A stretch of DNA of 34,745 nt from Methanomassiliicoccaceae archaeon UBA480 (lineage in GTDB: Archaea; Thermoplasmatota; Thermoplasmata; Methanomassiliicoccales; Methanomethylophilaceae). This document shows positions 14,206-22,789 of the stretch, one piece after another (the first letter of the stretch is position 1; each line of letters opens with the position of its first letter). The notes below the pieces were generated by a model, which ran no database searches, was not told the origin of the DNA, and saw only the letters and a program-made list of their open reading frames with translations. Position numbers and translations under genes: made by a program. Location: positions 31,935 to 66,679 of the forward strand of contig DAXO01000056.1 in NCBI GenBank assembly GCA_002506425.1, in the 5' to 3' direction.

Positions 14206-14823
14206 ATGGAATACATCCCGGATATGGACATCGCCGAGGACGAAGAGGTCTATCCTCCTTCTGAAGACAGCATACTGCTGATAGAGTCCCTCGATACACG
14301 GCCGGGAGAGAAGATCCTCGAGATAGGCTGCGGCTCCGGAGTAGTCTCCATCCATTGCGCGAAGAACGGATGCGCCGTGACCTCCGGGGACATCAATCCC
14401 AAAGCCGTCGAATTGACGCGGAGGAACGCGGAATCCAACGGAGTCTCCATCGATGTCCGCGAGACCGATGTGTACTCCGGGATCGATGGCAGATTCGATA
14501 CCATCGTGTTCAACCTCCCCTACCTCCCCGTGGACGAGGAGGGGCTGCTAGCCAAGGCCTGGTCGGGGGGACCCGACGGGATGGGCCCGCTCCCCGAGCT
14601 CCTGGAGGGCGCATCCGCCCATCTCCTCGACGGGGGAAGGGTCGTAGTGGTTGTGTCCTCGCTCATGGACGGGCACGCCTTGGAGATGTGCCTCGAAGGA
14701 TGGGACGGAAGGACCCTCGGGGAGCAGAGGCTGTTCTTCGAGAAGCTTGCCGTGCTCGAGCTACGTCCGATCAATCGACGCGGACCTCTTGAGGCTCGGC
14801 GGCGGCATACGGCTTGGCGGTGA
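14206..14823 (+). CDS. HemK2-type protein-glutamine N5-methyltransferase
   Basis: A 205-residue archaeal HemK2/PrmC-like enzyme, expected to methylate the Gln of the GGQ motif in release factor aRF1, usually with Trm112 as partner. It has the N-terminal VYPPSEDSILL (family YxPxEDS/TxLL), SAM motif I EIGCGSG at 39-45, GDINPKAVELTRRNAE, and the catalytic NLPYLP at 103-108 (the archaeal form of NPPY). No N-terminal PrmC helical domain is present, as expected for HemK2. A TATA (GGATAAATCC, 14175-14184) is centred 27 nt before the ATG, so leaderless. The 3' end overlaps the convergent MFS gene by about 50 nt. Confidence 0.9.
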   Translation: MEYIPDMDIAEDEEVYPPSEDSILLIESLDTRPGEKILEIGCGSGVVSIHCAKNGCAVTSGDINPKAVELTRRNAESNGVSIDVRETDVYSGIDGRFDTIVFNLPYLPVDEEGLLAKAWSGGPDGMGPLPELLEGASAHLLDGGRVVVVVSSLMDGHALEMCLEGWDGRTLGEQRLFFEKLAVLELRPINRRGPLEARRRHTAWR

Positions 14824-15976
14824 GGACCAGCAGCACGACGAACATCGCCAGGGCCAGGAGGACGTACCAGCCCAGTATCGTCTCCACGGCCGTATTCCCG
14901 CAAACCATCCCAACGACCAGATTGGGCACCGCCGCGCCCCCGTAGGAAGTGAGATAGATCGTAGAGAACGTTCCCGCCCTCTGCGCCTGCGTGGCACGGC
15001 CCAGCAGCTCCGATACGCCCGCAGTGAAGGCGATCCCCTGGGATATGCCTGCGGCTATGCTGAAGACGCAGAATGCGACGAGGCTGTCCCATGCGGATAG
15101 CGAGAGATACATCATCGCGGCGCACAGCACATAGATGCCCAGCCCCATCCTCTGAGCGAACCTCGTGTCGAACCGGTTGGCGAAATAGCTCCCGAAGGCA
15201 TTGGGCAGCAGAAGAGAGACGAAGACCGCAGCGGATACGAAGGCATCGTGGACACCGAACTGCTCCGCGACTATGGTCGAGCTGAACGATTGCGAGAATC
15301 CTCCCAGCGCCCATGTCGATACGAACACCATCGCACAAGCCGCGTATATGCGGACGCATCCCTTGGGGAGGGTCACCCGGGGCATCATCGACCTTAGAAG
15401 CCCGGGTCTGCGCGGAACGGTCTCCTTGGAGAACGCGATGAGCACGAGGATGGCCGCAATGGCGACGGCCGCCGCCACGAAGTACGAGGAGGGACCCACG
15501 CCCGCATACGCGACCAGTCCTCCGGACGAGAATGCTCCGAGGGAGAGTCCGAGCGTCGGAGCGCTGCTCGTTATCATGGGACCGACCCATTTCGGAAGAT
15601 CCGAGGACAGATCCACCACGTATGCGGCGACCGTGCTCGATCCGAGTCCGCTCGCCATGCCCTGAACCAGCCTTCCGACCATTATCATCCCGGGATCGTC
15701 CACCATCGCGAATGTGAGAGCTCCGCATATCGATACGAGAAGGATCATCATCGTGGCCGGACGACGCCCGAGATGATCCGAGATGCGCGGAAGGAATAGC
15801 AGAGGGACGACCGTCCCCAGCAGATACCACATGGACGCCATCGACAACTGCGCATGCGTCATGCCCAGCTCCTCCTGCCACATCGAATACAGCGAAATGG
15901 GCGAACCCGATGTGAAGTAGAGGACCAGCAGAGCTCCCGTGGCCGCTATGAAGCTGAACCTTGTTCTGGCGTCCAT
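14771..15976 (-). CDS. Major facilitator superfamily transporter
   Basis: A 401-residue protein with about twelve membrane helices. It begins MDARTRFSFIAATGALL. The MFS loop 2-3 signature is seen as RISDHLGRRPAT near residues 63-74, and GRLVQGMASGLGSSTVAAYV follows in helices 4-5. A central charged loop (SKETVPRRPG) separates two six-helix halves. The start is 8 nt after the stop of the Fe-S flavoprotein gene on the same strand, so the two are probably one operon. Drug or metabolite efflux is likely but the substrate is unknown. Confidence 0.9.
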   Translation of the reverse strand: MDARTRFSFIAATGALLVLYFTSGSPISLYSMWQEELGMTHAQLSMASMWYLLGTVVPLLFLPRISDHLGRRPATMMILLVSICGALTFAMVDDPGMIMVGRLVQGMASGLGSSTVAAYVVDLSSDLPKWVGPMITSSAPTLGLSLGAFSSGGLVAYAGVGPSSYFVAAAVAIAAILVLIAFSKETVPRRPGLLRSMMPRVTLPKGCVRIYAACAMVFVSTWALGGFSQSFSSTIVAEQFGVHDAFVSAAVFVSLLLPNAFGSYFANRFDTRFAQRMGLGIYVLCAAMMYLSLSAWDSLVAFCVFSIAAGISQGIAFTAGVSELLGRATQAQRAGTFSTIYLTSYGGAAVPNLVVGMVCGNTAVETILGWYVLLALAMFVVLLVLTAKPYAAAEPQEVRVD

Positions 15977-15984
15977 TCCCCGCC

Positions 15985-16599
15985 TCAGATGAAGTTCGTC
16001 CAGATCTTCTGCTCGTAGGCGGGCAGGTCCACTCCTGCATTCCTGCCGGCCTCGATGCACTTGAGCAGCCACGCCATGTTGGCTCCCAGGAACCTCATGG
16101 TCTGGAGGCCCTCGGCATCCTGCTCCACCTCCTGGGGCGTGTTGCCGTGGACCTGGTTCCAGTAGTTGGACGAGACCACAGGCATGTTGGATATCGAGAA
16201 GTACTTGTCCAGGCGGTCGAAGGCCGCCGTGGCGCCTCCGCGACGGCAGGAGACGACTGATGCCCCGAGCTTCCCGGCCATGCGTCCGCCGACGGAGTAG
16301 AACAGCCTGTCGGCGAATGCGCATATCTGACCGGACGGACCTGCGTAGTACACCGGAGCACCGAGGACTATGGCATCGAACTCGTCTAGCCTGGCGGCGA
16401 TCTCGTTGACCTGGTCGTCGATAACGCATCTTCCGCTTCCGCGGCAGTATCCGCACGCCCTGCATCCGGGCGTATCGCTCCTCACATGGACTATCTCGGA
16501 CTCCACCCCTCTGGAGCCGAGCTCCTCGGCGATCTCGATCAGCGCCCTGTGGGTGCAACCCTTCGCATGCGGACTTCCGTTGACCAGCAATACCCTCAT
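15985..16599 (-). CDS. Iron-sulfur flavoprotein (Isf-like, NADPH-dependent FMN reductase fold)
   Basis: A 204-residue flavodoxin-fold protein. The FMN phosphate loop is VNGSPHAKGCTHRAL near the N-terminus. A compact cysteine cluster at 46, 49, 52 and 58 (C-x2-C-x2-C-x5-C) is the pattern that binds a 4Fe-4S cluster in the methanogen Isf family. APVYYAGPSGQICAFADRLFY is the second flavin loop, typical of this family. Isf proteins transfer electrons and can reduce O2 or peroxide. The ATG at 16599 is chosen because the family starts here. It is followed after 8 nt by the MFS gene. Confidence 0.9.
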   Translation of the reverse strand: MRVLLVNGSPHAKGCTHRALIEIAEELGSRGVESEIVHVRSDTPGCRACGYCRGSGRCVIDDQVNEIAARLDEFDAIVLGAPVYYAGPSGQICAFADRLFYSVGGRMAGKLGASVVSCRRGGATAAFDRLDKYFSISNMPVVSSNYWNQVHGNTPQEVEQDAEGLQTMRFLGANMAWLLKCIEAGRNAGVDLPAYEQKIWTNFI

Positions 16600-16637
16600 G
16601 ACAGCCGTGATGCGGCGCACCGCTAAAAAGGGTGTGA

Positions 16638-16661
16638 GCCCCGCCGGAGGACCGACGGGGC
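16638..16661 (-). terminator. Terminator of gatDE
   Basis: A hairpin just beyond the gatE stop. GCCCCG (16638-16643) pairs with CGGGGC (16656-16661), and an inner CGG/CCG pairing closes an AGGA loop with one mismatch. On the minus strand it is followed by CCTTTTTAG. Confidence 0.6.
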
Positions 16662-16668
16662 GGGGGCA

Positions 16669-18537
16669 TCACTGCCCCAGAAGCTTGGAGATGGCCTTGG
16701 AGAGCAGCTCGTTGGCCTGTTTTCCGTCGATCTTGCCGCGGAGAGCACCCATGACGGGCCCCATGAGCGGCCCGATCGCCGCCATTCCCTTGGAACGGAC
16801 GAACTCGGCGCGCTCGTTGACGATGCCTTCGATGACCGATTCGGCCTCCGAGGAATCCATCGCACCGAGGCCGAGCTTGGAGATGGCTTCCTCCGGACCT
16901 GTTCCGGAGCACATCTCCCTGATCAGCGCGGGAAGCGCCTCCTTGGCGAAGCGCCCCTCCTTGAGCATTCCGAAGGCCTCCAGGAGGGCGTCGTCGGAGA
17001 TCGCCGACGGCTCCAGGCCGTCATGCTCGAGCTCGACGAACGTGTTCAGGATGGTCGTCGCCGCTATGGACGCCATGCCGTCGGAGGCGAGCATCTCGAA
17101 GAGCTCGTCCTGACCCTTCCTGACGATCTGCTTGGACTGCTGGGGGTTGACGCCGTAGTCCTTCACCAGACGGGCCTCGATCTGCTCCGGGAACTCGGGC
17201 ATGTTGCTGCGGATGAGCTCCATGCGGGCATCGGTGATGCGGGTCGGAGGAACATCGGTCTCCGGATACATCCTGGCGGCTCCGGGGAGCGGCCTCGAGT
17301 ACTTCGTGGTGCCGTCCGGGAGCGGATCGCGGGTCTCCTCGGGAACCCCGACGAGAGCCTCGTTCGCCCTGGCTACAGCCACCTCGAGCGCGTCGCGGGC
17401 CTTCTTCTCGGGCGCGGCACAGATGACGAACGCATCGTTCTCGCCGGTCATGCCGAGATGCTCCCTGAGCGCATCCACATACTCCTGCGAGATCCCGTAG
17501 TTGGGGAGCTCGTCGGAATGGAATATGCCCTTGACGCCGCGGGTCCTCGCCCTCTGGGCCATCTCGGACCCGAGCCTCAGCTTCCCCTCATCGCCGTTCA
17601 TCACGCCAGAGAAGCCGGGGAGACGGACGGCGAGGACGCGTCCCTTGGAGGAGAGAGCGCCCTTGATGACCTTGGAATCGCAGGAGGCGAAGATGTCCGT
17701 CACATCCTCCGCGACGAACTCGGCCGGAGCGGTGCCCCTGGCATTGAGGATCTCCTTGATGCGGATGAGCATCTTCTGCCTCGCGACCTCGTTCCTGACA
17801 TAGTCGGGGATGAGCCTGAGCTCCCCGACGCCCTTCAGCTCTATGCGGGCTCCTCCCGGAATGGAGATGTTGAGGTCCTGACGGATGGTTCCGATTCCTC
17901 TCTTGACGCGGCGGGTGGCCCTCAGAAGGGTACCGATGCGGTAAGCGACCTCCTGGACCTCCTCCGGAGTCCTCATGTCGGGGCCTGTGGCGACCTCTAT
18001 GAGGGGTATGCCGAGACGGTCGAGCCTGTAGAGGACCTCGTCGCCCTTGGTCTCGACCTTTCTCGCGGCATCCTCCTCGAGACACACGGAGAGGATGGAG
18101 ATCTGCCTGCCGCCGGCATCGACGTGGCCGTCGGTGGCGACCAGTGCGGTCCTCTGGAATCCGGAGGTGTTGGATCCGTCCACGACGATCTTCCTCATGA
18201 AATGGATCTCGTCGATCACGCTGGCTCCGAGCATCTCCGAGAACGTCAGGGCGATCTGCATCGCGTCGGGATTCACTCCGTGCGGAGGCTCCTCGTCGAG
18301 TTCCACGAGACAGCTGGTCCCCTCGCAGCACTGGTACCTGAAGCCCATGTGCCTCTGGAACTGGGCGAGCGCGGCGCGGTCGATCTCCCCCATCTCGCTC
18401 GTCGTGGGCCTGAGCTTCCTGAAGTATGCTCCGGTGCCCTCCTCGCAGAGACGGCTGTCGCAGTCGCAGAACAGCTTCCTGGTGTCGAGCTGCTGATGGA
18501 TCTCGATACCGCACATCATCTCGTAGTCTTCACTCAT
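16669..18537 (-). CDS. gatE: Glutamyl-tRNA(Gln) amidotransferase subunit E
   Basis: GatE activates Glu-tRNA(Gln) and, with GatD, converts it to Gln-tRNA(Gln); this pathway is archaeal. The 622-residue length is normal. It opens with MCGIEIHQQLDTRKLFCDC, the GatB/E signature, and contains GSNTSGFQRTALVATDG. An internal AspRS-like GAD insertion lies at about 270-420, shared by GatE and not by GatB. It ends with the YqeY-like tail domain (KIDGKQANELLSKAISKLL). It overlaps gatD by 8 nt. Confidence 0.97.
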   Translation of the reverse strand: MSEDYEMMCGIEIHQQLDTRKLFCDCDSRLCEEGTGAYFRKLRPTTSEMGEIDRAALAQFQRHMGFRYQCCEGTSCLVELDEEPPHGVNPDAMQIALTFSEMLGASVIDEIHFMRKIVVDGSNTSGFQRTALVATDGHVDAGGRQISILSVCLEEDAARKVETKGDEVLYRLDRLGIPLIEVATGPDMRTPEEVQEVAYRIGTLLRATRRVKRGIGTIRQDLNISIPGGARIELKGVGELRLIPDYVRNEVARQKMLIRIKEILNARGTAPAEFVAEDVTDIFASCDSKVIKGALSSKGRVLAVRLPGFSGVMNGDEGKLRLGSEMAQRARTRGVKGIFHSDELPNYGISQEYVDALREHLGMTGENDAFVICAAPEKKARDALEVAVARANEALVGVPEETRDPLPDGTTKYSRPLPGAARMYPETDVPPTRITDARMELIRSNMPEFPEQIEARLVKDYGVNPQQSKQIVRKGQDELFEMLASDGMASIAATTILNTFVELEHDGLEPSAISDDALLEAFGMLKEGRFAKEALPALIREMCSGTGPEEAISKLGLGAMDSSEAESVIEGIVNERAEFVRSKGMAAIGPLMGPVMGALRGKIDGKQANELLSKAISKLLGQ

Positions 18538-19828
18538 CGATGGTCCTCCTGTCGGACATCTCGTTGGCGATTGGGGTCGCCATGATCTCCTTGGCCTTCT
18601 CCGGCGAATCGGTGTTCGCCAGGGCCCACATCAGCTTGACGTAGGCGGTCTCGGGCAGCATATCCAGAACCGTTATCGCACCGGCCTCCAGCATGTCCCT
18701 TCCGGTGTTGTACACGTTGAGATTGGTCCTTCCGTTGAGGCACTGGCTGGTCATCACCACGACGGACCCGTTCTCGACCGCCTTGCGGATAAGGGGGATC
18801 ATGCCCTCGCAGACGTGGCCGAGACCCGATCCAGCGATGACTATGCCCTTGGACTTCATGAAAACGGGCTCGAAGAGCTCGGGGCTCATCCCCGGATAGT
18901 ATTGGAGCAGGACGCAGGAGGTCTCCATATCGGTGACCGCCGAGACCTTGCCTTCGCGGACCTTCGGCCCGTCGATGCGCACCTGCATCTTCCCGTCGGC
19001 ATCGAGATGGGCAACCGGCAGGGCGTTGATCGAATGGAACGCATCCCTGCGGGAGGTATGCATCTTGCGGACACGGGTTCCGTAATGGACGGCGAATGAA
19101 TCGTCACCGGGGGTGTCGTGCATGACGACGAACACTCCGGAACGGTCCGCACCCACGGCGAAGCGGACGCAAGCCATCAGATTGCTCGACGCATCGGACG
19201 ACGGGCGGTCGGAGGAGCGCTGAGCGCCCACCAGGATGACGGGCTTGGGAACATCCCCGAGCATGAACGAGAGCGCCGCGGCGGTGTATCCCATGGTGTC
19301 GGTCCCGTGAGGGATGATGACCGCATCGGCTCCGCCGTCGATCTCCTCGGCGACGGCCCTGGCCAGCTCCTGCCAGTGCGCCGGATCCATGTTCTCGGAG
19401 AAGATGGAGAACAGGACGCGGGCGTCTATGTTCGCGAGCTCTCTGATCTCGGGCACCGCGTTGACCATATCGGAGGTGGACAGCGCAGGATGAACCGCTC
19501 CGGTCCTGTAGTCGACATAGGAAGCGATCGTTCCGCCCGTTCCGATGAGCACGATCTTGGGAAGGCCCTTGCGGAACTCGACCTCGGATTCCCTCTTCGT
19601 CCTCTGGACGGGCTGCTCGAGAACTGAGACCTCCGTCCCGTCGGTGATGCTCACGCCTACGTTGTACCCGCTCTTGACCTTCAGGATGAGCACGTCTGGC
19701 GCGCTGAACTCGTGGTGGGGCATGAGGGTGCCCTCGAAGACCCTCCCGTCCTTCTCCACCCTCAGCTTTGTGCCCTCTGCCGCGCCCAGCGACGAAAGGG
19801 TTCTGGAAAGCGATTCGGAATAGCTCAT
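18530..19828 (-). CDS. gatD: Glutamyl-tRNA(Gln) amidotransferase subunit D
   Basis: The asparaginase-like subunit that releases ammonia from glutamine or asparagine for GatE. It has 432 residues: an N-terminal beta-barrel-like domain (1-85), then the L-asparaginase domain. That domain has catalytic Thr100 in GTGGTIAS, a second Thr-Asp pair at 176-177 (HGTDTMG) and GAQRSSDRPSSDA with the family's substrate loop. The C-terminal GSGLGHV and SQCLNGRTNLNVYNTGR match AnsA-type enzymes. A TATA-like minus-strand GATAAAG is centred about 29 nt before the ATG. Cotranscribed with gatE. Confidence 0.97.
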   Translation of the reverse strand: MSYSESLSRTLSSLGAAEGTKLRVEKDGRVFEGTLMPHHEFSAPDVLILKVKSGYNVGVSITDGTEVSVLEQPVQRTKRESEVEFRKGLPKIVLIGTGGTIASYVDYRTGAVHPALSTSDMVNAVPEIRELANIDARVLFSIFSENMDPAHWQELARAVAEEIDGGADAVIIPHGTDTMGYTAAALSFMLGDVPKPVILVGAQRSSDRPSSDASSNLMACVRFAVGADRSGVFVVMHDTPGDDSFAVHYGTRVRKMHTSRRDAFHSINALPVAHLDADGKMQVRIDGPKVREGKVSAVTDMETSCVLLQYYPGMSPELFEPVFMKSKGIVIAGSGLGHVCEGMIPLIRKAVENGSVVVMTSQCLNGRTNLNVYNTGRDMLEAGAITVLDMLPETAYVKLMWALANTDSPEKAKEIMATPIANEMSDRRTIDE

Positions 19829-19853
19829 ATTGCGTCGACCGGATGAAAACTCT

Positions 19854-19860
19854 CTTTATC
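19854..19860 (-). promoter_or_regulatory. TATA box of gatDE
   Basis: Minus-strand GATAAAG is centred 29 nt before the gatD ATG, predicting a start at or near the initiation codon. Confidence 0.4.
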
Positions 19861-19906
19861 TGGGTTTCTGAAACGGCGGAGAAGACTGCCTCCGAGTAAC
19901 ACGAAG

Positions 19907-19915
19907 CATTTTTAG
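19907..19915 (+). promoter_or_regulatory. TATA box of the hypB-purD-truA operon
   Basis: CATTTTTAG is centred about 28 nt before the hypB ATG, so a leaderless or nearly leaderless mRNA is expected. Confidence 0.4.
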
Positions 19916-19938
19916 ATTATGCACACGATTCGGTCGAC

Positions 19939-20589
19939 ATGCATATAGTCCAGCCCGGAACCGAGATAGATGTCCTCAAGGAGAACAACAAGATCGCCCA
20001 CGAGAACTACCGCCTGATGAAGCAGCACAACATCAAGTCCGTCGACTTCATGGGCTCCATTGGAGCAGGGAAGACCGCGCTGATCATCAAATTGGCGGAG
20101 AAGCTCAGAGCCAAGGGTCTGAGGGTCTGCGCCATCGCCGGCGACGTCACCGGAGACGACGACTACACCAGGTTCGAGAAGTCCGGCCTCGAGGCCGTGA
20201 ACTGCAACACCGGACACGAGTGCCACCTCGACGCCAACCTGATCAAGAAGACCCTCGCCGGCATGGATCTGGACAAGTACGACGTCATCTTCATCGAGAA
20301 CGTCGGGAACCTCGTCTGCCCCGCAGACTTCCCCCTCGGAACCGATCTGAGGGTCGTAGTCGTTTCCGTCACCGAGGGAGACGACATGGTCAGGAAGCAC
20401 CACGACATCTTCATCCACTCCGATATCGCCATCCTCAACAAGGTGGATATCGCGGATGCCGTCGACGTGGACCCCCAGGTCATCGCCAGGGATTACAACA
20501 AGCTCACCGGCGGGATAAAGAACATCTATATGTGCAGCGTCAAGAAGGACGAGGGGCTGGACGAGATCATCGCCGCCCTGAAGCTCTGA
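19939..20589 (+). CDS. hypB: Hydrogenase nickel-insertion GTPase HypB
   Basis: This GTPase delivers nickel, with HypA, to [NiFe]-hydrogenase (and possibly other Ni enzymes). The 216-residue protein has P-loop GSIGAGKT at 39-46. The metal site between subunits is Cys95-His96 (in TGHECHLD) plus Cys127 (NLVCPAD), and the G4 motif is NKVD near 167-170. It has no histidine-rich N-terminal stretch, as usual in archaeal HypB, so it is not a nickel store. It is followed 11 nt later by purD; hypA and other hyp genes are not in the window. Confidence 0.96.
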   Translation: MHIVQPGTEIDVLKENNKIAHENYRLMKQHNIKSVDFMGSIGAGKTALIIKLAEKLRAKGLRVCAIAGDVTGDDDYTRFEKSGLEAVNCNTGHECHLDANLIKKTLAGMDLDKYDVIFIENVGNLVCPADFPLGTDLRVVVVSVTEGDDMVRKHHDIFIHSDIAILNKVDIADAVDVDPQVIARDYNKLTGGIKNIYMCSVKKDEGLDEIIAALKL

Positions 20590-20600
20590 GGTGCACAATC

Positions 20601-21923
20601 ATGAAGGTCCTTGCCGTCGGAGGAGGAGGCAGAGAGCACGCTGCAGTAGAGGCTCTCCACCGCTCCGGATCCGAGATATACAGCGTGATGAAGAATGCGA
20701 ACCCCGGCATCATCGCAAGATCCGCGAAGCACATCCTCTGCGACGAGAAGGACATCGACAGGATCGTCGCATTCGCCAAGGAGAACGGCGTCGAACTGGC
20801 ATTCATCGGTCCCGAGGCCCCTCTCGGCGCAGGGATCGTCGATGCGCTCGAGGCCGCAGGAGTGCAGTGCGCCTCCCCTACCAAGGCCGCGGCGAGGATC
20901 GAGACCTCCAAATCGTTCATGAGGAAGCTGGTCAGGGACCATAAGATCCCTGGGAACCTCTCCTTCGCAAGCTTCGACAACGCCGAGGATGCGGAAGCAT
21001 ACCTCAAGACGGTGGATCACGAGATCGTCGTCAAGCCTGTCGGACTCACCGGCGGCAAGGGCGTGAAGGTCCAGGGCGAGCACCTGCACAGCTTCGAGGA
21101 CACCATGGATTACGTCCGCGAGATCTTCGACGGCAACATCGGAGGCGCAGGAGTCATCCTCGAGGAGAAGGCTGTCGGCGAGGAGTTCACCCAGATGGTG
21201 TTCTCTGACGGAAAGCGCATCGTGCCCATGCCCCTGGTCCAGGACCACAAGAGGGCGTACGAGGGCGATGTCGGGCCGAACACCGGAGGAATGGGTTCGT
21301 ACACCGATGCCGACCACCTGCTCCCCTTCGTGTCCGAGGAGGACAGGAAGAAGGCGCTTTTCATAGTGCAGTCGATAGTCGATGCTCTGGCCGCCGAAGG
21401 ATGCCCCTACCGCGGAGTCATGTATGGTCAGTTCATGCTCACCGTGGACGGCCCGAAGATCATCGAGATCAACGCGAGATTCGGAGACCCCGAAGCGATG
21501 AACGTTCTCACCATACTCGACTCCAACTTCGAGGAGATCTGCTACAGGATGGCCAACGGCACCCTGGACATCGATGTCGCGTTCAAGCATGAGGCGACCG
21601 TGTGCAAATACGTGGTCCCAAAGGGATACGGCGTGAAGTCCGAACCCGGCCACGAGATCTCCGTGGACGAAAAGGCGATCAGGGAATGCGGCGCCGTGGC
21701 TTACTACGCCAACGTCGACCAGAAGGACGGGAAGCTCGTGACCGGGACCTCGAGATCCATAGGCGTCGTCGGAGTCGGCAAGACTATAGAAGAAGCCGAA
21801 TCCAACTGCGAGAAGGCTCTGACGCATGTAAAGTGCGATGCCGTGTTCGTCCGTCATGACATAGGCACCCGCGAGCTCGTGCAGCGCAGGGTCGACCACA
21901 TGAAGGCGCTGCGCTCGGCATGA
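20601..21923 (+). CDS. purD: Phosphoribosylamine-glycine ligase (GAR synthetase)
   Basis: It catalyses the second step of purine synthesis, joining glycine to phosphoribosylamine with ATP. The 440-residue ATP-grasp protein begins MKVLAVGGGGREHA. It has IGPEAPLGAGIVD, the PurD loop VVKPVGLTGGKGVKV, and GPNTGGMGSY. The metal and catalytic stretch is IIEINARFGDPEAMNVL. GAGGTG precedes the ATG. The stop overlaps truA by 4 nt (ATGA). Confidence 0.97.
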   Translation: MKVLAVGGGGREHAAVEALHRSGSEIYSVMKNANPGIIARSAKHILCDEKDIDRIVAFAKENGVELAFIGPEAPLGAGIVDALEAAGVQCASPTKAAARIETSKSFMRKLVRDHKIPGNLSFASFDNAEDAEAYLKTVDHEIVVKPVGLTGGKGVKVQGEHLHSFEDTMDYVREIFDGNIGGAGVILEEKAVGEEFTQMVFSDGKRIVPMPLVQDHKRAYEGDVGPNTGGMGSYTDADHLLPFVSEEDRKKALFIVQSIVDALAAEGCPYRGVMYGQFMLTVDGPKIIEINARFGDPEAMNVLTILDSNFEEICYRMANGTLDIDVAFKHEATVCKYVVPKGYGVKSEPGHEISVDEKAIRECGAVAYYANVDQKDGKLVTGTSRSIGVVGVGKTIEEAESNCEKALTHVKCDAVFVRHDIGTRELVQRRVDHMKALRSA

Positions 21924-22735
21924 CCGATCTCGCAGTGAGGATCGCATACAGAGGGGAGGGGTTCTCGGGCTCCCAGATACAGCCCGGTCTCCCCACTGTG
22001 GAAGGCGCCCTCCTGTCGTCCCTGGAAAGAGCGACGGAGAGGACGCCCGACGAGCTATGCCTCAGACTGGCCAGCCGCACCGACAAAGGCGTCAATGCAA
22101 CCGGGAATGTCGCGTCGTTCGAATCGGGCGGCGCCGATCCCGTGCCGCTCCTGAAGGCCCTGAACTCGATAAACCGCGATGTCCTGTGCACCGCCTATGC
22201 CCGCGTGGACGATGACTTCCTACCGCGCCATGCGGACATGAGGACGTACGAGTACGTCGTGAAGAGCAGCAGGATAGACGTCGACCTTGCGAGCCGGTGC
22301 ATATCCCTCTTCGAGGGAAGGCACGACTTCGCAGGATTCTGCAAATCCGAAGGCAAGGACACCGTCATCGACATGGTGCGCGCGGACCTCCGCGAAGAGG
22401 GGGACGTGCTGGTTATGACGTTCGAGGCGGACCATTTCCTGTGGAACATGATCCGCAGGATAGCCTCCACGGTCATCCGCGTGGGAACCAGGAGGATAGA
22501 CATCTCACGTGCGGAGGAGGGGCTGAAGGGAGGATGGTCCAACTTCGGACTCGCTCCTGCAGAAGGGCTCACCCTGACCGACGTCAGATACGAGGGACTC
22601 GAGTTCGTGGAATCCCCGGACCCTGCCCTGGCCCTCCGCCGTGCGGACGGCCTGTACCGTGCACACCTGGCTGAACGGTATTTCAGAAGCCTCCGATCCG
22701 GCGTATCCGGAACGGACGCGATTTCTCAGAAATAA
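21920..22735 (+). CDS. truA: tRNA pseudouridine synthase TruA (38-40)
   Basis: It isomerises uridines at positions 38-40 of the tRNA anticodon arm. The 271-residue protein carries the catalytic Asp55 in ASRTDKGVNA. It also has MRTYEYVVKSS, FEGRHDFAGFCK and FLWNMIRRIASTVIRVG, all standard TruA segments. It is translationally coupled to purD through an ATGA overlap. A hairpin (22757-22773) follows and separates it from the convergent operon. Confidence 0.96.
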   Translation: MTDLAVRIAYRGEGFSGSQIQPGLPTVEGALLSSLERATERTPDELCLRLASRTDKGVNATGNVASFESGGADPVPLLKALNSINRDVLCTAYARVDDDFLPRHADMRTYEYVVKSSRIDVDLASRCISLFEGRHDFAGFCKSEGKDTVIDMVRADLREEGDVLVMTFEADHFLWNMIRRIASTVIRVGTRRIDISRAEEGLKGGWSNFGLAPAEGLTLTDVRYEGLEFVESPDPALALRRADGLYRAHLAERYFRSLRSGVSGTDAISQK

Positions 22736-22756
22736 GGCGTTTCGGAAAGGGTTTGC

Positions 22757-22773
22757 CGGGGGCATGGCCCCCG
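22757..22773. terminator. Convergent-gene hairpin, 15-base element copy 2
   Basis: CGGGGGC/ATG/GCCCCCG forms a 7-bp stem with a 3-nt loop. Its inner 15 bases are identical to the element at 11205-11219. It lies between truA and the convergent membrane-protein gene. Confidence 0.6.
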
Positions 22774-22775
22774 AC

Positions 22776-22789
22776 GGCGCTTCAGCGCC
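22776..22789 (-). terminator. Hairpin over the stop codon of the STT3 companion gene
   Basis: GGCGC TTCA GCGCC is a perfect 5-bp stem. The gene's stop codon (22782-22784) lies in the loop. It probably contributes to termination of the leftward operon. Confidence 0.4.

Noticed and set aside
14771..16912. A 713-codon frame reading through the MFS gene and the flavoprotein region
   Set aside because: Only the last 401 codons (from the ATG at 15976) encode a membrane transporter. The upstream part is an off-frame reading of the Fe-S flavoprotein and gatE genes.
17023..18585. A 520-codon open frame antisense to gatE
   Set aside because: It lies wholly opposite a fully recognisable gatE and has the same antisense composition and no family signature.
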